DNA from: CAUZIZ01 sp965218775
Lineage (GTDB): Bacteria > Acidobacteriota > UBA6911 > RPQK01 > JAJDTT01
Reading direction: 5' to 3'
DNA length: 64,000 bases
Assembly (NCBI GenBank): GCA_965218775.1
Contig: CBDCLS010000006.1
Span: forward strand, 2,356,001-2,420,000
Shown here piece after piece: positions 47,919 to 57,060 of the stretch. Below the pieces are notes generated by a model. That model was not told where the DNA came from. It saw only the letters and a program-made list of their open reading frames with translations, and did no database searches. How positions within the stretch are numbered: the first letter of the stretch is position 1; the number at the start of each line of letters is the position of its first letter. Made by a program: the position numbers and the translations under genes.

Positions 47919-49280
47919 CTAGACAACTCCTTGGTCCATCATGGCGTCGGCAACTTTGATGAATCCAGCAATGTTTGCACCGTTGATGTAGTTCCCTTTG
48001 CTCCCAAAGCGATCGGCTGCCTCCACGCAGGATCGGTGGATGTTCTTCATGATCTCGTGAAGCCGGCTATCCACCTCTTCTCTCGACCATGAAAAGCGCA
48101 TGCTGTTCTGCGCCATTTCCAGTCCCGATACGGCTACACCTCCTGCATTGGCTGCCTTTCCCGGGGCGTACAAAATCGAGCTGTCGAGGAAAAGACGGGC
48201 TCCCTCAGGGCTGGTCGGCATATTCGCTCCTTCGCATACGAGGGAGACTCCGTTCTTTAGGAGGTTTTCTGCATCTTTTCCGCTGATTTCGTTCTGGGTT
48301 GCTGAGGGAAACGCGCAGTCCGCCTTGTGATCCCAGATCGGGTTGAAGTCCTGCGAGTAGTCGGTAGCAGTATGGGTCGCTCCTGGGTAGGCGTCGGCAT
48401 ATTCTTTGATTCTACCCCGACGCTGGTTCTTGAGCTCCATCACGAATTTCAATTTGTCTTCATCGATGCCTTCGGAATCAAAGACGTGCCCGCTGGAGTC
48501 AGACATGGTCAGCACTTTGCCTCCCAGCTGAGTGATCTTCTGGATCGTATATTGGGCCACGTTACCGGAGCCTGAAACAATACAGGATTTGCCTTCGAGC
48601 GAGTCCCCACGAGTCGCCAGCATCTCCGCGGCAAAGTAGACAGAGCCATACCCGGTTGCCTCAGGACGGATGAGAGAGCCACCCCAGTTCAGACCCTTGC
48701 CGGTAAGGACTCCGGTGAACTCATTACGGATTCGCTTGTACTGGCCAAAGAGAAACCCGATCTCACGGGCACCGACTCCGATATCACCCGCAGGTACGTC
48801 GGTGTTGGGGCCGATATGTCGGCAGAGCTCGGTCATGAAGCTTTGGCAAAAGCGCATGACCTCGGTGTCGCTCTTATCCTTGGGATTGAAGTCGCTTCCG
48901 CCCTTGGCCCCGCCCAGGGGAAGAGTCGTCAAGCTGTTCTTGAACACTTGTTCGAAGGCCAGGAATTTCAGAATTCCAAGGTTTACCGAAGCGTGGAATC
49001 GAAGTCCGCCCTTGTAGGGTCCGATAGTGCTGTTCATCTCAATACGAAAGCCTCGATTGACATGAATCTCGCCCTGATCATCGACCCAGGGGACCCGGAA
49101 CATGACCGCCCGTTCCGGCTCAACCAGCCTCTCGAGGATCTTTGCCTCGAGGTATTCCGGACGCTGTTCGAGAACCAACGACACCGATTCCAGTACCTCC
49201 TCGACTGCTTGGTGAAACTCCGGCTCGCTTGGGTTGTTAGCCTTCACGGTTTCAAGGACTTCTTCTATGTATTGGCGCAT
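47919..49280 (-). CDS. gdhA: NADP-type glutamate dehydrogenase
   Basis: 453 residues, standard for the hexameric bacterial enzyme that interconverts 2-oxoglutarate plus ammonium and glutamate. Substrate-binding motifs NSTIGPYKGGLRFHASVN and LGGAKGGSDFNPKDKSD carry the catalytic lysines; PAGDIGVGAREIG carries the catalytic aspartate. The nucleotide-binding fold has GSGNVAQYTIQKI. The conserved ending INGANIAGFIKVADAM is present. Start ATG follows AGGAAGAAGAG. It is the first gene of a likely two-gene operon with the PEP-synthase-like protein. Nothing unusual in the sequence. Confidence 0.95.
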   Translation of the reverse strand: MRQYIEEVLETVKANNPSEPEFHQAVEEVLESVSLVLEQRPEYLEAKILERLVEPERAVMFRVPWVDDQGEIHVNRGFRIEMNSTIGPYKGGLRFHASVNLGILKFLAFEQVFKNSLTTLPLGGAKGGSDFNPKDKSDTEVMRFCQSFMTELCRHIGPNTDVPAGDIGVGAREIGFLFGQYKRIRNEFTGVLTGKGLNWGGSLIRPEATGYGSVYFAAEMLATRGDSLEGKSCIVSGSGNVAQYTIQKITQLGGKVLTMSDSSGHVFDSEGIDEDKLKFVMELKNQRRGRIKEYADAYPGATHTATDYSQDFNPIWDHKADCAFPSATQNEISGKDAENLLKNGVSLVCEGANMPTSPEGARLFLDSSILYAPGKAANAGGVAVSGLEMAQNSMRFSWSREEVDSRLHEIMKNIHRSCVEAADRFGSKGNYINGANIAGFIKVADAMMDQGVV

Positions 49281-49573
49281 CTTGCACTCTTCTTCCTTGA
49301 CTTGATCATTCGGGAGTTGGTTATGGAGAGTTCACCGGGATTCTTTCCGGTCTTCACTCCTGTTTTATCGACACAGCGTTTTACCTAGATTAGTTCTCAT
49401 CCGGGAACCCCCGTTTTCTGAGGTTCCATCGGTGGTTTCTTCGACAATACCAGGGTTTCGGGCAGTGACTTCCCTCCGTTTCAGAGGAGGGTTTGCAAGC
49501 TAGTCCTCGAAAGTCGTTTTTAAGAGACACCAATCCTTGAACTCCCGCACCCTAATAGTGGACTCTGAGCTTT

Positions 49574-50902
49574 CTACAACAGCAAACGAGCCAGGACGAG
49601 CAAGTTGTAACTGAGCACCGAAAGCTGCACATACTGCTGGAAGTGATCCCAGCCCTTCCAGGTGCAGCGGTCGACTCCAAAGACCCGCTTGAGCATCGAG
49701 ATGCAGCCTTCGATCCCGGCCCGAAAGCGTCTCAGTTGTCGATAGACCCAGCTGGAACGGACCATATCGGGGACCTTCAAGTTCCTCTTTTTGGCAAACG
49801 CGACATCTTCGATGCCCTGCTTCTTGCCCCACTGGAGATTGTCCTGGGTAGCGAATCCCCCGTCAAAACTGGCCTGCCGAGGATAGAAGCCGTAGTGCTC
49901 GAAATGGCGTCGGAGCATGGGTTTCAGCTGAGTCTGATCGGCCGGATTCCCGGCCACAACTCGACAGTCCAAGATCAGCGAACTCTTGCCACAGGTCAAA
50001 AACACCTTGTGGCCAAAGACGGTCTCTCTGCCTCCCGTCTGAAGGATGTCGCTATGCTCCTCAAAGATGGAAACGACCTTTTCCTCCGCCGCCACCGTCT
50101 CTCCCCGCAGGATCCGGCGCTCGGTTTGATCGATGACCTGCTGCAGCAACTCCAAATAATGACGCAACTTTCCAGCGATTATCAAACTGTGGCAGTCCTC
50201 CCACTGGGAGGCATTCTCAAGCGCCAACTTGCCATAGTGTCGGGTCTTTTTTGCCACCTTCAGCAGATCGAGGTAAACGACCTTCTTGCGGGCTTTACCC
50301 CGGACGTTGCGGAGATTGATCACACGACGTTTGGCCCGCCGACAGTGGTCCCGGTAGCTCACTCGATGGGATTGGCCTAAATCTCGTAACAACGCCGTGA
50401 CCGTGCGGATCGAATCGTACAACAGCCGGGAATCAAAAGGATGGCGGATGGGGCTGGGGACGTTTGTCGCATCCACCCGGATCTTGTGTCCCTGCTCCAG
50501 TCCTTGGGCCTTCGCCCATTGGACCAGGATCTGCCCGATCCCCTCCCAGGTCGCGGCCTGGATTCGACTGAGGTTCTCCTGCAGACAACTCTTGCCCGGA
50601 GCCCACCCTAAGGGTAAGCGGCAAAACGCCCGAAAGCTCTCGGAGTCGGCTAAGTGAAAGGCCAGCTTCTCGTAGGACAGCTGATGCCAGTTCTTGAGCA
50701 CCGCACAACGCAGGAGCTGCTCGGCACTCAGGCCCGGCGAACCGTTTTGGGGATCCACTTTGTCAGACAGATCTTGTAAAACCAGATCCAGGATCTCGGG
50801 ATTCTTATCGAGAATCTTCGAGATCGTGCGGAGCTCGTCACTCAAGCGGTGATTGGGCCACACAGGGGCGAGCGGCCTCTGTGGTTCGCTGTTCTTTCTC
50901 AT
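49574..50902 (-). CDS. ISNCY (ISDol1-like) transposase
   Basis: 442 residues from ATG 50902 (GGAG nine bases upstream); the frame extends 41 codons further. DDE-type: KIRVDATNVPSPIRHPF, SLILDCRVVAGNPADQTQLK, ASFDGGFATQDN and FRAGIEGCISMLKRVFGVDR, plus the CHSLIIAGKLRHYLELLQQV segment typical of the ISDol1 group. No stop or frameshift. Clear terminal inverted repeats were not found in the flanks (49500-49573 and 50940-51190), so the element limits are unresolved. It lies upstream of gdhA on the same strand. Confidence 0.8.
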   Translation of the reverse strand: MRKNSEPQRPLAPVWPNHRLSDELRTISKILDKNPEILDLVLQDLSDKVDPQNGSPGLSAEQLLRCAVLKNWHQLSYEKLAFHLADSESFRAFCRLPLGWAPGKSCLQENLSRIQAATWEGIGQILVQWAKAQGLEQGHKIRVDATNVPSPIRHPFDSRLLYDSIRTVTALLRDLGQSHRVSYRDHCRRAKRRVINLRNVRGKARKKVVYLDLLKVAKKTRHYGKLALENASQWEDCHSLIIAGKLRHYLELLQQVIDQTERRILRGETVAAEEKVVSIFEEHSDILQTGGRETVFGHKVFLTCGKSSLILDCRVVAGNPADQTQLKPMLRRHFEHYGFYPRQASFDGGFATQDNLQWGKKQGIEDVAFAKKRNLKVPDMVRSSWVYRQLRRFRAGIEGCISMLKRVFGVDRCTWKGWDHFQQYVQLSVLSYNLLVLARLLL

Positions 50903-51195
50903 CGTTGGAGCTCCAGTTTTGTCGTAAATCCTTTTCTTTGAGTTAGTTGGCAAACTTATTCTACCAAGAGGACCTGACAAAAACGGAGCTCCTAAATCTC
51001 TTCTTTCCCTTTTATTTCCAGTCACTTACAATCGAACGGACGAGAACTAGATTAGGCTGGCAAGGTGTCGGTTCATTTCTTGGTGTTCTTCAACCGCCAC
51101 GGAAACGATCAGGTCTCGATCATGTGGTGGATGAGATCATACGTTAGCACCGGGGTGGGACGGATATCTTTGTCAGTCTTTGCCTGGTCTTTGCC

Positions 51196-52669
51196 CAGGA
51201 CATTCCCCAAAAATTGAGGGTGAATTCTCTCAAGTAGTTGAGAACAAGAGAGTAGGGCGATAAGGGAAGTGGGATGGGTTGAAATTGGGAGAAAATGGGG
51301 GAACTGTCGACCCCCAAAAGTGTGGGTCCCTAGCGCTTAGACTGGTTGGCGGAACTCCAAACCTAACAACCAATTAAGCGGAGGGACCCAGATGCATGAT
51401 GCCAAAGTAGCGTGGAAGATTCGAGAGCAGCTGAGAGAATTTTCGGGGAAGGTCTCTGAAGGATTACCGAAGACCGCCGCTCGTTTGATCCGGGAGGTGC
51501 TCTACGGGATGCAGTGTCGGGCGTCGGTCCGGCTCAGCGAGATTGCGCGAGCACTGGAGGAGGAGATCGCTCTGAAGAAAGTCATCGAGCGGCTGAGCCG
51601 CCAACTCAACCGTCAGGGATTGAGAGGAGCGGTGGGAAAGAATCTGCTGGAGTTGGCGGCCTGGCGGGTGGAGAAGGAGACGCTGTTGATTGTGGACCCC
51701 ACGGATGTGAGTAAGCCATATGCCCGGAAGATGCAATACCTGGCGCGGGTCCGGGACGGCTCCCGAGGGGAGATCCGAGATGGATACTGGTGCTGTGAGG
51801 TGGTCGGAGCGAGGCGGGGGAGTGCCGAGGTGCTGCCGTTGTACCAGGAGCTGTACTCGCAGAAAGCGCCGGACTTTGTGAGCGAAAACGACGAGATCCT
51901 CAAGGCGATTGGGCGAGTCTCCAAAGCCACCCAAGGGCGAGGGATCTGGGTGATGGACCGGGGAGGGGATCGGGAGGAGATCCTCGAAGTCCTGCTGAAG
52001 CGGGGACACCCGTTCCTGGTGTGCCAGCGGGGGGATCGTCACCTGATCTCAGGGCGCAGCAAGAAGAGCGCCGAGGAGTGGGCGCGTGGTTGTCGGCGCC
52101 GCTACCGGGAAGTCGTGATCAAGGAGACGAGTGCGGGGGAGAAGGTCTACCGGTTGGAGTTTGGGGCCCGAGGGGTGCGTTTGCCCGGTTTCGACCAATC
52201 GCTGTACCTGGTGGTGGTGGATGGCTTTGGCCCCCGTCCCCTGATGCTTCTGACGAACCAGACGGTCAAACGCTCGCGCAAGAGCCAGTGGCGGGTGGTC
52301 GAGAGCTATCTGAGCCGCTGGCGTGTCGAGGAAACGATCCGATTTATCAAGCAGAGCTACGAGTTGGAAGACATCCGTTTGCTCAAGTATGAGCGCCTGC
52401 GCAATATGGCCGCCTTGGTCATGATCGCCGCCTTCTTCGCCTGTGTCTATCTGGGTAAAAGGGCCAAGCTGGCCCTTCTGGTCCAACACATCGAGCAGGC
52501 AGCCAAACGGATCTACGGCATCCCGGAGTTCCGCTTCTATGCCATAGCCGATGGCATCAAGCAGCTCCTATTCGGCCGCCACAGCGGGATTGGCGGGGCT
52601 CGACCCGATCCCAGCTCCCGTCAGCTGTCCCTGCTTCCTCTGGGCCTCTGAAAAATGGGGAATGTCCAG
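51196..52669 (+). mobile_element. 1474-bp IS, tandem unit 1
   Basis: Left end CAGGACATTCCCCA, right end read inward CTGGACATTCCCCA. Preceded and followed by GTCTTTGCC (51187-51195 and 52670-52678). Period to the next unit exactly 1483. Confidence 0.92.
51392..52651 (+). CDS. IS4-like DDE transposase, tandem unit 1
   Basis: 419 residues, start ATG preceded by GGAGGGACC. The DDE core is readable: LLIVDPTDVSKPYARKMQYL (first Asp), GIWVMDRGGDREEIL (second Asp), and SRWRVEETIRFIKQSYELED (Glu), followed by the YxxxR-like KYERLRNMAALVMIAAFFAC helix. This is the layout of the IS4 superfamily. It is the same at protein level in all three tandem copies. Confidence 0.88.
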   Translation: MHDAKVAWKIREQLREFSGKVSEGLPKTAARLIREVLYGMQCRASVRLSEIARALEEEIALKKVIERLSRQLNRQGLRGAVGKNLLELAAWRVEKETLLIVDPTDVSKPYARKMQYLARVRDGSRGEIRDGYWCCEVVGARRGSAEVLPLYQELYSQKAPDFVSENDEILKAIGRVSKATQGRGIWVMDRGGDREEILEVLLKRGHPFLVCQRGDRHLISGRSKKSAEEWARGCRRRYREVVIKETSAGEKVYRLEFGARGVRLPGFDQSLYLVVVDGFGPRPLMLLTNQTVKRSRKSQWRVVESYLSRWRVEETIRFIKQSYELEDIRLLKYERLRNMAALVMIAAFFACVYLGKRAKLALLVQHIEQAAKRIYGIPEFRFYAIADGIKQLLFGRHSGIGGARPDPSSRQLSLLPLGL

Positions 52670-52678
52670 GTCTTTGCC

Positions 52679-54152
52679 CAGGACATTCCCCAAAAATTGA
52701 GGGTGAATTCTCTCAAGTAGTTGAGAACAAGAGAGTAGGGCGATAAGGGAAGTGGGATGGGTTGAAATTGGGAGAAAATGGGGGAACTGTCGACCCCCAA
52801 AAGTGTGGGTCCCTAGCGCTTAGACTGGTTGGCGGAACTCCAAACCCAACAACCAATTAAGCGGAGGGACCCAGATGCATGATGCCAAAGTAGCGTGGAA
52901 GATTCGAGAGCAGCTGAGAGAATTTTCGGGGAAGGTCTCTGAAGGATTACCGAAGACCGCCGCTCGTTTGATCCGGGAGGTGCTCTACGGGATGCAGTGT
53001 CGGGCGTCGGTCCGGCTCAGCGAGATTGCGCGAGCACTGGAGGAGGAGATCGCTCTGAAGAAAGTCATCGAGCGGCTGAGCCGCCAACTCAACCGTCAGG
53101 GATTGAGAGGAGCGGTGGGAAAGAATCTGCTGGAGTTGGCGGCCTGGCGGGTGGAGAAGGAGACGCTGTTGATTGTGGACCCCACGGATGTGAGTAAGCC
53201 ATATGCCCGGAAGATGCAATACCTGGCGCGGGTCCGGGACGGCTCCCGAGGGGAGATCCGAGATGGATACTGGTGCTGTGAGGTGGTCGGAGCGAGGCGG
53301 GGGAGTGCCGAGGTGCTGCCGTTGTACCAGGAGCTGTACTCGCAGAAAGCGCCGGACTTTGTGAGCGAAAACGACGAGATCCTCAAGGCGATTGGGCGAG
53401 TCTCCAAAGCCACCCAAGGGCGAGGGATCTGGGTGATGGACCGGGGAGGGGATCGGGAGGAGATCCTCGAAGTCCTGCTGAAGCGGGGACACCCGTTCCT
53501 GGTGTGCCAGCGGGGGGATCGTCACCTGATCTCAGGGCGCAGCAAGAAGAGCGCCGAGGAGTGGGCGCGTGGTTGTCGGCGCCGCTACCGGGAAGTCGTG
53601 ATCAAGGAGACGAGTGCGGGGGAGAAGGTCTACCGGTTGGAGTTTGGGGCCCGAGGGGTGCGTTTGCCCGGTTTCGACCAATCGCTGTACCTGGTGGTGG
53701 TGGATGGCTTTGGCCCCCGTCCCCTGATGCTTCTGACGAACCAGACGGTCAAACGCTCGCGCAAGAGCCAGTGGCGGGTGGTCGAGAGCTATCTGAGCCG
53801 CTGGCGTGTCGAGGAAACGATCCGATTTATCAAGCAGAGCTACGAGTTGGAAGACATCCGTTTGCTCAAGTATGAGCGCCTGCGCAATATGGCCGCCTTG
53901 GTCATGATCGCCGCCTTCTTCGCCTGTGTCTATCTGGGTAAAAGGGCCAAGCTGGCCCTTCTGGTCCAACACATCGAGCAGGCAGCCAAACGGATCTACG
54001 GCATCCCGGAGTTCCGCTTCTATGCCATAGCCGATGGCATCAAGCAGCTCCTATTCGGCCGCCACAGCGGGATTGGCGGGGCTCGACCCGATCCCAGCTC
54101 CCGTCAGCTGTCCCTGCTTCCTCTGGGCCTCTGAAAAATGGGGAATGTCCAG
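52679..54152 (+). mobile_element. 1474-bp IS, tandem unit 2
   Basis: Head-to-tail with unit 1, separated only by the nine bases GTCTTTGCC; followed by AGCTTTGCC (54153-54161). Confidence 0.92.
52875..54134 (+). CDS. IS4-like DDE transposase, tandem unit 2
   Basis: The protein appears identical to unit 1. The leader differs by one base (CCAAACCCAAC instead of CCAAACCTAAC before the start). Intact. Confidence 0.88.
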   Translation: MHDAKVAWKIREQLREFSGKVSEGLPKTAARLIREVLYGMQCRASVRLSEIARALEEEIALKKVIERLSRQLNRQGLRGAVGKNLLELAAWRVEKETLLIVDPTDVSKPYARKMQYLARVRDGSRGEIRDGYWCCEVVGARRGSAEVLPLYQELYSQKAPDFVSENDEILKAIGRVSKATQGRGIWVMDRGGDREEILEVLLKRGHPFLVCQRGDRHLISGRSKKSAEEWARGCRRRYREVVIKETSAGEKVYRLEFGARGVRLPGFDQSLYLVVVDGFGPRPLMLLTNQTVKRSRKSQWRVVESYLSRWRVEETIRFIKQSYELEDIRLLKYERLRNMAALVMIAAFFACVYLGKRAKLALLVQHIEQAAKRIYGIPEFRFYAIADGIKQLLFGRHSGIGGARPDPSSRQLSLLPLGL

Positions 54153-54161
54153 AGCTTTGCC

Positions 54162-55635
54162 CAGGACATTCCCCAAAAATTGAGGGTGAATTCTCTCAAG
54201 TAGTTGAGAACAAGAGAGTAGGGCGATAAGGGAAGTGGGATGGGTTGAAATTGGGAGAAAATGGGGGAACTGTCGACCCCCAAAAGTGTGGGTCCCTAGC
54301 GCTTAGACTGGTTGGCGGAACTCCAAACCCAACAACCAATTAAGCGGAGGGACCCAGATGCATGATGCCAAAGTAGCGTGGAAGATTCGAGAGCAGCTGA
54401 GAGAATTTTCGGGGAAGGTCTCTGAAGGATTACCGAAGACCGCCGCTCGTTTGATCCGGGAGGTGCTCTACGGGATGCAGTGTCGGGCGTCGGTCCGGCT
54501 CAGCGAGATTGCGCGAGCACTGGAGGAGGAGATCGCTCTGAAGAAAGTCATCGAGCGGCTGAGCCGCCAACTCAACCGTCAGGGATTGAGAGGAGCGGTG
54601 GGAAAGAATCTGCTGGAGTTGGCGGCCTGGCGGGTGGAGAAGGAGACGCTGTTGATTGTGGACCCCACGGATGTGAGTAAGCCATATGCCCGGAAGATGC
54701 AATACCTGGCGCGGGTCCGGGACGGCTCCCGAGGGGAGATCCGAGATGGATACTGGTGCTGTGAGGTGGTCGGAGCGAGGCGGGGGAGTGCCGAGGTGCT
54801 GCCGTTGTACCAGGAGCTGTACTCGCAGAAAGCGCCGGACTTTGTGAGCGAAAACGACGAGATCCTCAAGGCGATTGGGCGAGTCTCCAAAGCCACCCAA
54901 GGGCGAGGGATCTGGGTGATGGACCGGGGAGGGGATCGGGAGGAGATCCTCGAAGTCCTGCTGAAGCGGGGACACCCGTTCCTGGTGTGCCAGCGGGGGG
55001 ATCGTCACCTGATCTCAGGGCGCAGCAAGAAGAGCGCCGAGGAGTGGGCGCGTGGTTGTCGGCGCCGCTACCGGGAAGTCGTGATCAAGGAGACGAGTGC
55101 GGGGGAGAAGGTCTACCGGTTGGAGTTTGGGGCCCGAGGGGTGCGTTTGCCCGGTTTCGACCAATCGCTGTACCTGGTGGTGGTGGATGGCTTTGGCCCC
55201 CGTCCCCTGATGCTTCTGACGAACCAGACGGTCAAACGCTCGCGCAAGAGCCAGTGGCGGGTGGTCGAGAGCTATCTGAGCCGCTGGCGTGTCGAGGAAA
55301 CGATCCGATTTATCAAGCAGAGCTACGAGTTGGAAGACATCCGTTTGCTCAAGTATGAGCGCCTGCGCAATATGGCCGCCTTGGTCATGATCGCCGCCTT
55401 CTTCGCCTGTGTCTATCTGGGTAAAAGGGCCAAGCTGGCCCTTCTGGTCCAACACATCGAGCAGGCAGCCAAACGGATCTACGGCATCCCGGAGTTCCGC
55501 TTCTATGCCATAGCCGATGGCATCAAGCAGCTCCTATTCGGCCGCCACAGCGGGATTGGCGGGGCTCGACCCGATCCCAGCTCCCGTCAGCTGTCCCTGC
55601 TTCCTCTGGGCCTCTGAAAAATGGGGAATGTCCAG
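54162..55635 (+). mobile_element. 1474-bp IS, tandem unit 3
   Basis: Head-to-tail with unit 2, preceded and followed by AGCTTTGCC (54153-54161 and 55636-55644). Beyond it the host sequence resumes (ATATTGACGG). Confidence 0.92.
54358..55617 (+). CDS. IS4-like DDE transposase, tandem unit 3
   Basis: The protein appears identical to units 1 and 2, with the leader variant of unit 2. Intact. Confidence 0.88.
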   Translation: MHDAKVAWKIREQLREFSGKVSEGLPKTAARLIREVLYGMQCRASVRLSEIARALEEEIALKKVIERLSRQLNRQGLRGAVGKNLLELAAWRVEKETLLIVDPTDVSKPYARKMQYLARVRDGSRGEIRDGYWCCEVVGARRGSAEVLPLYQELYSQKAPDFVSENDEILKAIGRVSKATQGRGIWVMDRGGDREEILEVLLKRGHPFLVCQRGDRHLISGRSKKSAEEWARGCRRRYREVVIKETSAGEKVYRLEFGARGVRLPGFDQSLYLVVVDGFGPRPLMLLTNQTVKRSRKSQWRVVESYLSRWRVEETIRFIKQSYELEDIRLLKYERLRNMAALVMIAAFFACVYLGKRAKLALLVQHIEQAAKRIYGIPEFRFYAIADGIKQLLFGRHSGIGGARPDPSSRQLSLLPLGL

Positions 55636-55733
55636 AGCTTTGCCATATTGACGGGGTAGATGCAGCCTGCTAGAGTAATGCGCTTCGTAATCCAGGCATC
55701 GAAGGGAATTTGAAGCGTGTTAGCTTTGGCTAG

Positions 55734-56005
55734 GAGCCTGTCCGAGTAATGGTGTGGGTTGCGTTACAGGCGCCGTTGGTCCAGCTGCAAGGCAGGGCGA
55801 CGCTGTCGATGTTCGGCCATCGTCGAGGAGCCCGAACACAGCAGATGGGCTGACGCCGCCTGTAACCCGTGGGGAGAATGGGGGTTGCGGCCGATCTCTG
55901 CGTTGGTCGTCGTCGCAGATGGCAGAACATCGACTTCCTCCTCCCGCCTTGATCTCGCCTCGCAAGCCCCATTTTCGCAACCCGCACCATTACTCGGACA
56001 GGCTC
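55734..56005. mobile_element. 272-bp MITE flanked by CTAG
   Basis: Inverted ends of about 29 bases beginning GAGCCTGTCCGAGTAATGG with one mismatch. Target duplication CTAG at 55730-55733 and 56006-56009. The two arms are partly complementary, so the whole unit can fold as a long hairpin. About 95 bases of the right arm are nearly identical, in reverse, to the interior of the MITE at 21532-22173. No coding capacity. Confidence 0.8.
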
Positions 56006-56097
56006 CTAGGGAGGTTTTGTGTCTGAATCAACATTGTGAACGAGAACAGGACAGATAAGTCCACTTGTCCTATTCGGAAACGAGGAAGGCCGGTTTG

Positions 56098-56469
56098 ATG
56101 GAGGCGCCCTTCACCCTAACCTTTGAGAACTTCTGGAAGTGGCTCAACGCCCACCCCAACTGCATCATTCGGGCTGGCACTCCGGAGGCGGTCCTCTACG
56201 ACGACGAGGATCTTCATTGGCATTTCGCCAGTGAGGCTGAAGGAACTCTTCTGGTCCAGGTTCTTCGGGGCAAGCTCCTTCTAGGTGAGCTTCTGTTGAG
56301 GCCGGAACAGGTCACGTATGTCCAAGGAGTCGCCGGCGAAGATGAAAAGGAGCACGTGTTCGAACTGATCTCAGAGACGAAGACCGACCGCATTGCCGCC
56401 TACTTCTTCGTCCTTGCTCACGGCTACGAGGAAGAGGACCTTTCCTTTACCCCCGCCAGGGTCCACTAG
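56098..56469 (+). CDS. Small cytoplasmic protein of unknown function
   Basis: 123 residues from ATG 56098 (GAGGAAGG upstream); the frame is open to 56065. Sequence FTLTFENFWKWLNAHPNCII, RAGTPEAVLYDDEDLHWHF, VQVLRGKLLLGELLLRPEQV and HGYEEEDLSFTPARVH has a regular alternation of strands and helices but no named domain. Its stop codon (TAG) lies in the CTAG that flanks the following MITE; the convergent gene across the MITE also ends there. Confidence 0.6.
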   Translation: MEAPFTLTFENFWKWLNAHPNCIIRAGTPEAVLYDDEDLHWHFASEAEGTLLVQVLRGKLLLGELLLRPEQVTYVQGVAGEDEKEHVFELISETKTDRIAAYFFVLAHGYEEEDLSFTPARVH

Positions 56470-56632
56470 TGCAGCGCGCCACAAGTTTTGAACCAGGGTT
56501 CAGCAGCCCCTCGTCGCCGCTGGCGTTGTTGCGCTCGACTCGACATATAGCCCGATATGACTCGCTCGCGACGCCTAGCCAGCGACAACGATTGACTACT
56601 GTCCCCTGGCTCAGAACTTATGGCGAGCTGCT
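56470..56632. mobile_element. 163-bp MITE inserted in overlapping stop codons
   Basis: Imperfect inverted ends (GCAGCGCGCCACAAG and, inward from the right, GCAGCTCGCCATAAG, continuing TTYTGARCCAGGG). Target duplication CTAG at 56466-56469 and 56633-56636. The interior has GAGCGCAACAACGCCAGCG on the minus strand, a motif also found near 21990-22015. Confidence 0.75.
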
Positions 56633-56941
56633 CTAGCCGTCTGTCCCGCCGTGAACCACCGGTGTTGCCCGGTAGACAATAGTCTCCGAGGCAAACCAGT
56701 CCTTTACTGTTCCCTTCCAGCGAAGGAAGTGAGGGGTTTGTCCGTGGGCTTCCAGAGCCGCATCGTCCTGGTAGACTTCGTAGAGAAAAATGCGGTTGGC
56801 ATCTTCGCGATCTTCGAGTACGTCGAAACGCAGGCATCCGGGTTCGTCCTGAACTGAATGCTGAGCGTCGTCCAACATCGCCTCCATGAATCGTCGGCGA
56901 TGGCCAGACTTGACCTCGATAATGACGACGAGGGCGATCAT
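56633..56941 (-). CDS. Putative antibiotic-biosynthesis-type (ABM) monooxygenase
   Basis: 102 residues, the length of single-domain ABM proteins such as quinol monooxygenase YgiN. Signature pattern: IALVVIIEVKSGHRRRFMEA, QHSVQDEPGCLRFDVLEDRE, RIFLYEVYQDDAALEAHGQT, then PHFLRWKGTV. ABM enzymes oxidise quinols or aromatic substrates without a metal or flavin cofactor; the substrate here is unknown. Ends at a TAG inside the CTAG flanking the MITE. Cytoplasmic. Confidence 0.85.
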   Translation of the reverse strand: MIALVVIIEVKSGHRRRFMEAMLDDAQHSVQDEPGCLRFDVLEDREDANRIFLYEVYQDDAALEAHGQTPHFLRWKGTVKDWFASETIVYRATPVVHGGTDG

Positions 56942-57060
56942 GTTGGCTCCTTTGTCAATTCAAGGATCCCCCACTTCGTATCGCCCCGATACTCTATTCC
57001 AGGCATACGGTTCTAGAATGATGCGCTTAGTTTTCCCACGCCTCAGCGGAGACCCCGCCG

